This document shows, in pieces, positions 45,988-53,386 of a stretch of 64,000 bases of DNA (position 1 is its first letter; every line of letters starts with the position of its first letter). Made by a program: the position numbers and the translations under genes. Origin of the DNA: Sediminibacillus halophilus. Its GTDB lineage: Bacteria > Bacillota > Bacilli > Bacillales > Amphibacillaceae. The notes below the pieces were generated by a model. That model had not been told where the DNA came from. It saw nothing but the letters and a program-made list of their open reading frames with translations, and did no database searches. The stretch covers positions 1,150,961 to 1,214,960 of the forward strand of contig NZ_FNHF01000001.1 in assembly GCF_900103695.1 (NCBI RefSeq), in the 5' to 3' direction.

Positions 45988-46506
45988 ATGAGATATGGTA
46001 TTGCTATTTTCCCAGAAAAGAAAATTCAAGATACGGCTAATTCATACAGAAAGCGGTATGACCCGCATTACGCACTCATTCCGCCACACCTTACATTAAA
46101 AGAGCCGTTCGAGGCCAATGAAGATGATTTGAAACAGATTGTGGGAGAACTCCGAAAAGTGGCTGCGGAAACCAAGCCCTTTCCGTTGCAGATTCACAAA
46201 GTAAGCTCTTTTTCTCCCGTGACCAACACGATATACTTAAAAGTCGAGCCTGTCGACGAATTGCTTAAATTGAACGAAAGGTTGCATACCGGTAACCTGC
46301 CGCAAGAAAAAACGTACACTTTCGTCCCGCATATAACGATTGCCCAAAAGCTTTCGCACGACGAATACTCAGATGTATTCGGCAGCTTGAAAATGCAAAG
46401 CTTCGACCTGGAGCAGACAGTTGATCGTTTCCAGTTGATGTACCAGCTTGAAAATGGCGCATGGACTGTATTTGAAACCTTTACATTCGGTGAGGAGAAA
46501 AATTAA
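45988..46506 (+). CDS. yjcG: YjcG, 2'-5' RNA ligase/2H phosphoesterase superfamily
   Basis: 172 residues, ATG after AGGAGG. The two HxT/S motifs of the 2H superfamily are present: PPHLTLKEPF (about residue 34) and FVPHITIAQK (about 115). The opening RYGIAIFPEKKIQDTANSYRKRYDP (two parts) matches B. subtilis YjcG closely in my memory. It probably hydrolyses or ligates 2',5' or cyclic phosphodiesters in RNA or nucleotides; the natural substrate is unknown. Followed 3 nt later by yjcF. Confidence 0.92.
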   Translation: MRYGIAIFPEKKIQDTANSYRKRYDPHYALIPPHLTLKEPFEANEDDLKQIVGELRKVAAETKPFPLQIHKVSSFSPVTNTIYLKVEPVDELLKLNERLHTGNLPQEKTYTFVPHITIAQKLSHDEYSDVFGSLKMQSFDLEQTVDRFQLMYQLENGAWTVFETFTFGEEKN

Positions 46507-46509
46507 ATA

Positions 46510-46932
46510 ATGCAAGTTAAACAGGTGGAAACAGAAACAGAACAAAAACAGGCGTACCATGTAAGAAATACTGTCTTTGTTGAGGAGCAAAAAGTCCCGG
46601 CGGAGCTGGAGATCGATGAGCTTGAGAAGGAAGCTATCCATTTCGTCGGCTATGAAGATGAAATACCTGTGGCAGCAAGCAGACTGCGATTCGTCGACCC
46701 GTATGGCAAGCTGGAAAGAATTTGTGTCCTCAAGGAATACCGCGGCCGCTCTTTCGGTTCGCAGATAATTAAAGCAATGGAAGCTGCAATTCGGGAACAC
46801 GGATTCCAAAAATCCAAACTGAATGCCCAGACACACGCAGAAGATTTTTATCAATCACTTGGCTATCAAACTGTTTCCGGGGAATTTATGGACGCTGGTA
46901 TCCCGCACGTCACCATGGTAAAAGAATTATAA
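46510..46932 (+). CDS. yjcF: YjcF, GNAT N-acetyltransferase
   Basis: 140 residues, translated right behind yjcG from GAGGAG. ELEIDELEKEAIHFVGY, LERICVLKEYRGRSFGSQIIKAM (acetyl-CoA loop RGRSFG) and LNAQTHAEDFYQSLGYQ mark the ElaA/YjcF group. The final FMDAGIPHVTMVK is typical for ElaA-type acetyltransferases. Substrate unknown. Operon with yjcG, ended by a strong terminator. Confidence 0.92.
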   Translation: MQVKQVETETEQKQAYHVRNTVFVEEQKVPAELEIDELEKEAIHFVGYEDEIPVAASRLRFVDPYGKLERICVLKEYRGRSFGSQIIKAMEAAIREHGFQKSKLNAQTHAEDFYQSLGYQTVSGEFMDAGIPHVTMVKEL

Positions 46933-46940
46933 TACACAGC

Positions 46941-46970
46941 AAAACCTTGTCTTAGCGGCAAGGTTTTTTT
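46941..46970 (+). terminator. Terminator of the yjcG-yjcF operon
   Basis: AAAACCTTG / CAAGGTTTT with a 9 nt loop and T7. Confidence 0.92.
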
Positions 46971-47085
46971 ATGCCTTCTTTTTTTCGAAAGCCTCGAAAA
47001 CTCACAATGTATAACTCCGATTTTTCGTATGAACCCACCGGTAATGGGTTAGGATAAAAAAAAGATTGGCAAGGGGGTTGTGAAT

Positions 47086-47763
47086 ATGGATAATGCCGTA
47101 TCTATATTAGTCGAGACGATCTTTGGATTCTTCGCTCTGTTCTTGATTACGAAATTTTTAGGAAAAACACAAATCACCCAGTTGACCGCTTTTGACTTTA
47201 TCGCTGCACTCATACTGGGTGAACTGGTCGGAAATGCTTTGTTTGATGATCAGGCAGGATTGTTTGAAATTGGGTACGCGGTGTTATTATGGGGAATTCT
47301 ACTCTATGTGACAGAGATTGCTACGCAAAAGTTCAAAAAAACGCGCAGGCTGCTGGAAGGCATGCCCGCAATCATCATCAATAAAGGCCATCTGCAGCGA
47401 GAACAAATGAAAAAAAGCAAGCTTGATATCAACCAGTTGCAGCATCTGCTGCGTGCTAAGGGGGCATTTTCTGTCAACGAGGTAGCCTTCGCCATTCTGG
47501 AAACGGATGGATCCATTTCAGTCATGAAAAAATCCCAGGCGCAGCCCCCGACACGACAGGATATGAATCTCCAGCCGCAGGAACCATTATTGGCCTTCAC
47601 CCTCATATCAGACGGCGAAATTTTATATGACAATCTCCTCGAGGCCAATCTAGATGAGAAGTGGCTACATACAGAACTTTCCAAACAAGAGGTCCAGTCG
47701 CCGAAAGAAGTATTTTTTGCAGAATGGAAGGAGGGGCATCCGCTCCATATCCAGCCGTATTAA
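47086..47763 (+). CDS. DUF421 (YetF-like) membrane protein
   Basis: 225 residues from the ATG at 47086, 8 nt after AAGGGGG (the GTG at 47080 is too near). Three membrane helices lie in the first 85 residues with the conserved ALFLITKFLGKTQITQLTAFDF (two parts) and GELVGNALFDD. A cytoplasmic DUF421 domain follows (EGMPAIIINKGHLQREQMKK, LRAKGAFSVNEVAFAILETDG). B. subtilis paralogues are sporulation- or stress-linked (YetF, YdfR, YrbG, YcaP-like). Function not known. Confidence 0.87.
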   Translation: MDNAVSILVETIFGFFALFLITKFLGKTQITQLTAFDFIAALILGELVGNALFDDQAGLFEIGYAVLLWGILLYVTEIATQKFKKTRRLLEGMPAIIINKGHLQREQMKKSKLDINQLQHLLRAKGAFSVNEVAFAILETDGSISVMKKSQAQPPTRQDMNLQPQEPLLAFTLISDGEILYDNLLEANLDEKWLHTELSKQEVQSPKEVFFAEWKEGHPLHIQPY

Positions 47764-47900
47764 ATAAATTCCTTCGACCCTTTCTTTTGATTGGCACGCT
47801 CCGGGTTTCTGTAGCCCACATTTTTCGTATCGGACGACAGCAATTTATAACGGGGGACTCAATACAGAATGGTGGCGGTATGGGAGCAAGCTAAAGACAG

Positions 47901-47950
47901 AAAAAGACATTAAGTCGGGATACTAACACCTGCCGACTTAATGTCTTTTT
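47901..47950. terminator. Bidirectional terminator
   Basis: 18 bp perfect stem AAAAAGACATTAAGTCGG / CCGACTTAATGTCTTTTT with a 14 nt loop, between the DUF421 gene and the convergent MBL hydrolase gene. Confidence 0.92.
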
Positions 47951-47967
47951 AACAAATTAATTACACA

Positions 47968-48870
47968 TCAGCTTGCAGCTTTGAAAAACCACCGGTAATT
48001 CCTGATTTCGCTCGTTATCCGATTCTGTTTAAGAAGAGCGGTTAAATAGGCAGTAACAGCGGTACGGAATAAAAGCCATTGGGAAAGCTGCTGAGTCCGC
48101 ACATGATAAGTAGCGCACATCGATGCAATGATATCCTCATGGCTCATACCATCTGTTTTTTTGCCGATTTCCTCTTCAAGCCAATCAAGCAGCTGCTTGT
48201 GGTATTCGAGATTTGCCTGAACAGTGGATTGGAAATTTTCTTCAAAAGTCCCGTGACCGGGAACTGCTCCCTGACAGGTAATCCTCTGTAATTTATGTAG
48301 GCTATCCATAGCTGCCTGTGTATCGGTAAGATAAGGTATACCATGCTTTTCCAATTGCTTCTCACCAAAATAGCTATCTCCAGCATAGAAAATCCCCTGG
48401 TAAAGGAGCCCTAGTTGATAATAGCTGTGACCAGGTAAAAGGATCGCTTCGATAGCAAAACTGCCGATTTGACAAAACCCTTCATCAATCATTTGGTCTA
48501 TCTTAATCGGAGCTCCTTCCAAAAACTTGTTTCGCAGCTCGGGAAGCGGGTCATTTCCACCAAACAAATACAGCGGTTCGAGGATGGGATGTTGTAAAAT
48601 TGCTGCTTCCAAAATCGGTGCTGCTGTATGCACTTCCTGCTGCCTCTGCAAATAGTTCGCTCCCCCATAGTGGTCTGAATGAGCATGGGTAATGAACAAA
48701 TGCGTGAGTGGTAAGTCCTCTTGCCTCAACCGCTTTAACACTTTTTTCATGGCGGAAGCGTCAATCCCTGCGTCAATCAGCATTCCTTCCTCGCCATTCT
48801 GTAAATAGCCGATATTGACCGGTCCTTGAAAATAAAAACATGTCCCATCCTTTAATGATTGGAATTCCAT
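47968..48870 (-). CDS. MBL-fold metallo-hydrolase
   Basis: 300 residues, AAGGAG before the ATG. The zinc motif THAHSDHYGG is near residue 60. Further ligands are expected in LLPGHSYYQLG (about 148), YAGDSYFGEK (about 168) and VPGHGTFEE (about 213). The C-terminal 80 residues form a winged-helix-like part (TAVTAYLTALLKQNRI) as in LACTB2-type MBL proteins. Probable thioesterase, lactonase or nuclease; the substrate is open. Confidence 0.87.
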   Translation of the reverse strand: MEFQSLKDGTCFYFQGPVNIGYLQNGEEGMLIDAGIDASAMKKVLKRLRQEDLPLTHLFITHAHSDHYGGANYLQRQQEVHTAAPILEAAILQHPILEPLYLFGGNDPLPELRNKFLEGAPIKIDQMIDEGFCQIGSFAIEAILLPGHSYYQLGLLYQGIFYAGDSYFGEKQLEKHGIPYLTDTQAAMDSLHKLQRITCQGAVPGHGTFEENFQSTVQANLEYHKQLLDWLEEEIGKKTDGMSHEDIIASMCATYHVRTQQLSQWLLFRTAVTAYLTALLKQNRITSEIRNYRWFFKAAS

Positions 48871-48950
48871 ATAACCTGCTCCTTTTCCAAATTAAACGGC
48901 CCGCCTTGCCAGCAGTCATGCACCAGCTTCACAGCGGACCCTGCGTTTGA

Positions 48951-49238
48951 TTATATGGTTTCGCTAAAATGCAGTCCTTTTCCTGTCACATCAGCGTAAA
49001 CTTTTTCTGCTAAATAGGACTTGTGGACGCTCCTTGGAGCATAGAGCGACTTTTTCATCTCAGCAGGTTTAGAGTCAACTTCCGTTTTACCGTTTTCCTC
49101 TTTTTCTATTTGTTTATGCTTGGTGTCAAAGTTGGCTTTGTAAACACCTTCGATATAAAATGGGCTTGGCGCACTTCTAGTTACTCGCTCCTGATAATCC
49201 TGATATTGATAAAGCGGGACTGGCAGCATATATCCCAT
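48951..49238 (-). CDS. Hypothetical protein near the spore coat genes
   Basis: 95 residues, AAAGGGGTGAAATAA before the ATG. Starts MGYMLPVPLYQYQDYQERV, a Tyr/Gln/Pro-rich opening seen in some small sporulation proteins, then a Lys/Glu-rich middle, and YAPRSVHKSYLAEKVYADVTGKG at the end (two parts). No domain recognised. It lies near three other small or coat genes, which makes a sporulation role possible. Confidence 0.6.
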   Translation of the reverse strand: MGYMLPVPLYQYQDYQERVTRSAPSPFYIEGVYKANFDTKHKQIEKEENGKTEVDSKPAEMKKSLYAPRSVHKSYLAEKVYADVTGKGLHFSETI

Positions 49239-49307
49239 TTATTTCACCCCTTTTTCCTACTTTGATTATTCATCTATACCCACTTCTCCAACAAAGTATT
49301 CTAATTC

Positions 49308-49520
49308 TTATTCCTTATCTATAAAATCTTGCAATTCCTTCATGACGGCTTCCAGTTGCTCCATTTCTTGCAGGAATTGCGTATTCCAGGCAGTGGCTTT
49401 GCTTTCTAATTCGACGATATGCTTTTCCGGCAGTCGTAGCCACTTTTCATTCTTGTGTAAGTGCTTTTCAACTATTTGCAAATTCTTTTTCATCGGAAAG
49501 ATGTCGGACTTGTCGTCCAT
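49308..49520 (-). CDS. Hypothetical coiled-coil protein
   Basis: 70 residues, ATG after GAGGTGAGGGT. Almost entirely charged helix with heptad-like leucines (KNLQIVEKHLHKNEKWL; QLEAVMKELQDFIDKE). No family recognised. On the same strand as its small neighbours; no terminator seen right after it. Confidence 0.55.
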   Translation of the reverse strand: MDDKSDIFPMKKNLQIVEKHLHKNEKWLRLPEKHIVELESKATAWNTQFLQEMEQLEAVMKELQDFIDKE

Positions 49521-49565
49521 ACCCTCACCTCTTGTGTAAGAAATAAAATGGCAATCGAGCTACAC

Positions 49566-49590
49566 AAAAAGAGACAGCAAATCAGCTGTC
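49566..49590 (-). terminator. Terminator after the small acidic gene
   Basis: GACAGC / GCTGTC with a 6 nt loop, then TCTTTTT on the minus strand. Confidence 0.75.
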
Positions 49591-49599
49591 CCTCTTATA

Positions 49600-49833
49600 C
49601 TAAATCCAGGAGAAACCTTTTCTCCCATCCCCTTCATGATGATGCTCTTCCTGTTCTTCCTCCACCGCTTCTCCTTCTTCTTGTTCTTTTTCCATTACTT
49701 CTTCGGCTTCCACTCTCCGAGGACCGAAAAATGGATCAACATGACGGCGTGGTTGATGAGGCGGCTCAAAAGTAACATTATCCGCTTTGATTACCAGGTC
49801 CTTCACATAAATGACTTTTTTCTTCTCTGACAT
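49600..49833 (-). CDS. Hypothetical acidic, His-tailed protein
   Basis: 77 residues from the ATG at 49833 (GGGAG 10 nt upstream; an in-frame GTG at 49845 touches the box). The first half has a beta-like start KVIYVKDLVIKADNVTFEPP and a HVDPFFGPRR segment. The second half is a Glu-rich run (EVMEKEQEEGEAVEEEQEE) followed by HHHEGDG. The composition suits a coat-associated or structural protein. The FFGPR string recalls the repeat protein at 21237, probably by chance. No family recognised. Confidence 0.6.
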   Translation of the reverse strand: MSEKKKVIYVKDLVIKADNVTFEPPHQPRRHVDPFFGPRRVEAEEVMEKEQEEGEAVEEEQEEHHHEGDGRKGFSWI

Positions 49834-49845
49834 TTTCCTCTTCAC

Positions 49846-50195
49846 TCCCTTAATTAATGCTGCTCACTTATCAGGGAAAGACTCTTTGCAGATTCCTCCC
49901 ATTTCCAGCTCGTGCCCTGTCCGGTTCGCCGTACTTCCGCCCCGGGGGCGCAGCCGCTAAGGACAAAAAGCTGTACGTTCTCCAATGAGCGCTCCTTATT
50001 AGTAAAGTATTGATCGCTATTATCCTATGTGAATGTCTAATTTCGGGTATAGACATCCGCCCTGTTAAACAGGAACTACAAAAAATTTCTTGAAAGGCAA
50101 GACAATATACATGGTATTTGCCCACACACTAACCCCCTTCGAACATATTCTATTAAGGACAAAAGTCAATCATCATTGGAAAGGGGTTAGATAGA
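49846..50195. promoter_or_regulatory. Divergent spacer with SigK-type promoter for cotZ
   Basis: No gene seen in this 350 bp. For cotZ, ACAC at 50124-50127, 16 nt, then CATATTCTA at 50144-50152 fits SigK (AC / CATANNNTA), about 45 nt upstream of the start. A minus-strand CATAGGATA near 50020-50029 could be a SigK -10 for the small gene at 49833, but lies far upstream. A short GC-rich patch (about 49915-49960) has no recognised function. Confidence 0.5.
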
Positions 50196-50651
50196 ATGAG
50201 TTGTGGAAGTGATCATAAAACTGGCAGCTGTGTATGCGATATCCTGAAGGAAATCTCCGATGCACAGTCCGATGTGCTTTCTGATTGTACCACCAGCTGT
50301 GAACAATCCATCAGCGACCTGTTAGGCGGTAACGACCCTAGCAACAACGGTTTAGACACAGTTCCGGTTATTCTTTACTGTAAGGGGAATTGCAAACCTT
50401 TCAAAGGCTTTGGTGTGCCGTCCGACGATTTGGGCGACGCAACCAGCAGTTTCTATTTCCGGGTAAAAACTGTAGACGACGACTGTTGTGCGGTTTTGGA
50501 ATTGCTGCGTGAGCCAAACGATCACGACGATGATCCAAAATCTCCGGTTGACCAGGACACCAGCCATCTAGAAGTAACTGGAATTTGCATCACTGTAGAT
50601 CTGAACTGCTTCTGCCATGTTACTTGTCTGCCAGCTATCAGCGCTTTGTAA
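50196..50651 (+). CDS. cotZ: Spore coat protein CotZ/CotY family
   Basis: 151 residues, ATG after AAAGGGG. Cys-rich with the CotZ/CotY arrangement: MSCG..H, CVCDILKEISDAQ, CTTSCEQSISDLLGG, VPVILYCKGNCKPFKGFG and the C-terminal VTGICITVDLNCFCHVTCLPAI (two parts). Such proteins assemble the spore crust or outer coat by disulfide cross-linking. Only one copy is present here, next to cotO as in B. subtilis. A SigK-type promoter precedes it. Confidence 0.93.
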   Translation: MSCGSDHKTGSCVCDILKEISDAQSDVLSDCTTSCEQSISDLLGGNDPSNNGLDTVPVILYCKGNCKPFKGFGVPSDDLGDATSSFYFRVKTVDDDCCAVLELLREPNDHDDDPKSPVDQDTSHLEVTGICITVDLNCFCHVTCLPAISAL

Positions 50652-50679
50652 TTTTTACAGCACTCCATCTTATAGCAAG

Positions 50680-50710
50680 AAGTCCGGCCTGGTACGGCCG
50701 GACTTTTTCT
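50680..50710. terminator. Terminator between cotZ and cotO
   Basis: AGTCCGGCC / GGCCGGACT with a 6 nt loop, then T5CTT on the plus strand. Confidence 0.88.
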
Positions 50711-50713
50711 TGC

Positions 50714-51277
50714 TTAAAATCCCAATAGTTTAATACTTTTGATAGTTTCCTTGTCAACTTGTGCCTTGAACGGACGCTTGATCGTCTTCATGTACACAGT
50801 TCCTTCCTGATAGTCATAGATAATACCACGATGCGTTTCTTTGTCTGTGACTACCTCGCATTTCATGCGTGGCACGGTTCTCGGCAACCCAACAAAGTAG
50901 TCGATTTTCTCCTCGTTTGTCATATCCCTGAACCGTTTGCGGCTCGATCTTTGGCTTGTTGCCGTTTCTTTCGCTTCCGATTCATTCTCAGAAACTTCTG
51001 CTGGTTGAACTTTTTCTTCTGATTTTTCTTTTTCTATGGCTTCCGTTTCAGCAGGGGGATGCTCCGATTCTTGCAAGGTATTTTCTTCTGCTTTCAATTC
51101 CTTTTCACTACTTCGCTTCCTTAGTTCTTTCTCCTTTATTGAGCTTCCGCGATCCGGTTTGCGTTTCTTTTTTCTTGGTGTACGGTAGTTGGTTTGCATG
51201 GAAGCAGTTGGTTTTTCCATTTTGGGCTGTGTGATATACAGCATTGGTTCACGGGCGGTGTTTTTATTTCCATTCAT
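50714..51277 (-). CDS. cotO: Spore coat protein CotO
   Basis: 187 residues from the ATG at 51277 (GGAGG 11 nt upstream), which gives the normal CotO start with EPMLYITQP. A long low-complexity Lys/Glu/Ser middle follows (residues about 30-105). The conserved C-terminal domain is FRDMTNEEKIDYFVGLP, MKCEVVT, GIIYDYQEGTVYM and ETIKSIKLLGF. CotO is a morphogenetic protein for outer coat encasement, downstream of CotE/CotH. Convergent with cotZ, as in the B. subtilis yjbX-cotXYZ region. Confidence 0.87.
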   Translation of the reverse strand: MNGNKNTAREPMLYITQPKMEKPTASMQTNYRTPRKKKRKPDRGSSIKEKELRKRSSEKELKAEENTLQESEHPPAETEAIEKEKSEEKVQPAEVSENESEAKETATSQRSSRKRFRDMTNEEKIDYFVGLPRTVPRMKCEVVTDKETHRGIIYDYQEGTVYMKTIKRPFKAQVDKETIKSIKLLGF

Positions 51278-51451
51278 AAAAATGGCTTCCTCCCCTTCTT
51301 CAAAACTCTTCCCCATATTATATGAGCGTTCCCTGGGGATGTGCCTATTTTTATTTGCTATGGTCGGAAAAGGGAATTATTTTTCTCGTGATTTTCTTCT
51401 GTCTTGACTAGAAGACGCAACGGACATACCTTGCGCTTAACGCGGGTGGCT

Positions 51452-51854
51452 GGTGAGCTTTCATAAGCTAACGCTCTGCGGGTTCTCACCGAGACCTTTA
51501 CTCCCGCAGGAAAAGGATTTTCGATGGTACGAGTAATCGCAGTCCCACAGAAGGCTGCGGCAGCGATGCATCGCCCAAAGGAAAATCTTTTGTATTTTCG
51601 AGGGGTCCTCGGGTTTTGCCTTCGCTAGGAACAGCCTCCTGTTTCTAACGGAAAGTACTGCCTATTTTCACTTATAAATGGATTTCCGTCATCCACTGCA
51701 AAACGATAGGGCAAGGCAGCCTGCTATGGAACTTCGATGGAAGACCTCGCAGGGAGTACACTTTGCTCATGAGGAGGCTGAGGTGCTTCCCCCGGAAAGG
51801 GAGCGTTTTCCACAGCGTCGGACTAACACTCAACTTCATTAGACCGAGTGAGAG
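51452..51854. repeat. Degenerate dispersed repeat in a 700 bp gene-free region
   Basis: Between cotO and fabI no gene is seen. The region has GC-richer, hairpin-forming blocks: GGTGAG..CTCACC (51452-51490), ACTCCCGCAGGAAAAGGATTTTC, GAGGAGGCTGAGG and GGAAAGGGAGCGTTTTCC. The last 37 nt (51818-51854) match 34 of 37 positions of 59105-59141 in inverted orientation. The GAGGAGGCTGAGG and GGAAA..TTTCC(A/G)CAGCG blocks resemble large intergenic repeats I associate with Bacillaceae genomes. Confidence 0.65.
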
Positions 51855-51939
51855 CCTTATAAAAAGAGAATTTTCATTAATCGCAGTTTTTCTATCAATT
51901 CCAACAATTAAGGCAGCAAATATGAACTATGTGCTAAGG

Positions 51940-51970
51940 CAAAAAAAACGCACACCAATTGGCGTGCGGT
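51940..51970 (-). terminator. Terminator of fabI
   Basis: Minus strand: CGCACGCC, AATT loop, GGTGTGCG, then T8. Confidence 0.93.
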
Positions 51971-51995
51971 TTGTATATCACATTGTTTCTATTGC

Positions 51996-52772
51996 TTAAA
52001 TACCGAGAATGTTAAAGCCAGAATCGACGTGAATGGTTTCTCCAGTCACTCCCCTGGAAAGATCGCTCATCAGATAATAGGCCGTATCGCCAACTTCTTC
52101 CTGCGTGACTGTCCTGCGCAATGGAGCCTTTTCTTCAATTTGCTTCAAGACGCTGTTGAACTCACCAATGCCTTTTGCAGAAAGGGTGCGGATCGGGCCA
52201 GCGGAAATCGCATTTACACGAATGTTTCGCTTTCCTAAGTCATTGGCCAAATACTTCATACTCGCATCAAGACTGGCTTTTGCAACTCCCATGACATTAT
52301 AATTTTGCACCACACGTTCTCCGCCAAGATACGTCATGGTCACGATGCTTCCGCCCTCTGTCATCAGCTTTTCTGCAGCTCTTGTGACAGCGACGAGGGA
52401 AAAAGCACTTATGTTTTGCGATAACAAAAAGCCGTCCCTGCTGGTTTCGACAAATTCGCCCTTCAAATCCTCTTTATCAGCGAAGGCAATACAGTGAGCT
52501 AGTCCGTGAATCGTCCCCACATCTTCTCCAATTTGCTGAAATGTGGCGTCGACTGCCTCATCATTGGTGACATCACACTCATAAAACAGTGCGTCCTGCC
52601 CCTCTAACGTGGATACTAGATCTTTTACCGGCTTCTCAAACCGTTCATTGGCATAAGTAAAAATCAGTCTTGCCCCGGCTTCATGCAGGGACCTTGCGAT
52701 TCCCCAGGCAATACTTCTTTTATTGGCCACACCCATTACTACATATGTACGGCCTTCCAGTGAAAACTTCAT
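51996..52772 (-). CDS. fabI: Enoyl-[acyl-carrier-protein] reductase I (NADH)
   Basis: 258 residues. FabI-type Rossmann start VVMGVANKRSIAWGIARSL; the active site Y-x6-K is in QNYNVMGVAKASLD (about residues 157-164). RVNAISAGPIRTLSAKGI is the substrate loop. It catalyses the last reduction step of fatty acid elongation and is the triclosan target. A FapR operator lies upstream. Gene order cotO-fabI is conserved with B. subtilis (yjbX-yjbW). Confidence 0.96.
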   Translation of the reverse strand: MKFSLEGRTYVVMGVANKRSIAWGIARSLHEAGARLIFTYANERFEKPVKDLVSTLEGQDALFYECDVTNDEAVDATFQQIGEDVGTIHGLAHCIAFADKEDLKGEFVETSRDGFLLSQNISAFSLVAVTRAAEKLMTEGGSIVTMTYLGGERVVQNYNVMGVAKASLDASMKYLANDLGKRNIRVNAISAGPIRTLSAKGIGEFNSVLKQIEEKAPLRRTVTQEEVGDTAYYLMSDLSRGVTGETIHVDSGFNILGI

Positions 52773-52818
52773 CCCTTTTTCCTCCTTGAGGTTTCTTGCT
52801 CGTTTTTTATTACTAGTT

Positions 52819-52838
52819 ATTAGTACCTGATACTATTA
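52819..52838. promoter_or_regulatory. FapR operator upstream of fabI
   Basis: ATTAGTACCTGATACTATTA closely matches the FapR palindrome TTAGTACCTRNTACTAA. It is about 50 nt upstream of the fabI start, so malonyl-CoA-responsive control by FapR is expected. Confidence 0.88.
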
Positions 52839-52891
52839 ATATCTTATCGAAACTTTCCGGTTAACACAACTGATTTACCGTTCAGCCCTTG

Positions 52892-53290
52892 TTATGCTTT
52901 TGGCACGTTCAATTCCCAATGTATACCATACTTGTCTATAACTTTGGCATAACGAGCGTTCCAGAATGTATCCTGCAGTTCCATGGTAACTTGACCTTCA
53001 TCTGCTAAAGCCTGATAAACATGCTGGATTTCATCCTCACTTTCAAGCGCTAAACTTAACTCGATTTGACTTCCTTTGGCAGGTGCTTCCCCGAATACAT
53101 CGACAAAATAAAAAACATTCCTGTCATCGACATGCAGCTCGGCGTGTATGTATTTCCCTTCGTGGCCCTTAAACATTTCTATTTCGTCAGCCAGCTGTGT
53201 ATTTTTGATTTCTCCACCGAATATCTGCTGATAAAACGTTAATGCCTCTTTGCAGTTTTCAACGGTGATATGCGGAATAATCATCTGCAT
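52892..53290 (-). CDS. VOC-family (PhnB-like) glyoxalase/dioxygenase-fold protein
   Basis: 132 residues from the ATG at 53290, 9 nt after AAAGGAG. PhnB-like pattern: IIPHITVENCKEALTFYQQIFGG (two parts), HAELHVDDRNVFYFVD, and the end DKYGIHWELNVPK. Two beta-alpha-beta-beta-beta units make a metal or small-molecule site. Function unknown; the family is often annotated as 3-demethylubiquinone-like or bleomycin-resistance-like. Confidence 0.85.
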   Translation of the reverse strand: MQMIIPHITVENCKEALTFYQQIFGGEIKNTQLADEIEMFKGHEGKYIHAELHVDDRNVFYFVDVFGEAPAKGSQIELSLALESEDEIQHVYQALADEGQVTMELQDTFWNARYAKVIDKYGIHWELNVPKA

Positions 53291-53348
53291 GAACATCTAC
53301 TCCTTTCAAGATTTCCAACCTATCTTATGATTCTCGCCCTAAATGCAA

Positions 53349-53386
53349 TAATCCTGCCCGACATTAACGCCGGACAGGATTTTTTA
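53349..53386 (-). terminator. Terminator of the antiporter gene
   Basis: AATCCTG(C)CC and GG(A)CAGGATT pair around an 11 nt loop. The stop codon at 53384 lies in the arm and T-rich sequence follows on the plus side, so it can act in both directions. Confidence 0.7.

Noticed and set aside
51317-51995. Possible decayed protein gene or insertion sequence between cotO and fabI
   Set aside because: No frame has a start with a ribosome binding site, no transposase motif was found and no terminal inverted repeats or target duplications are visible; repeat DNA explains it better.
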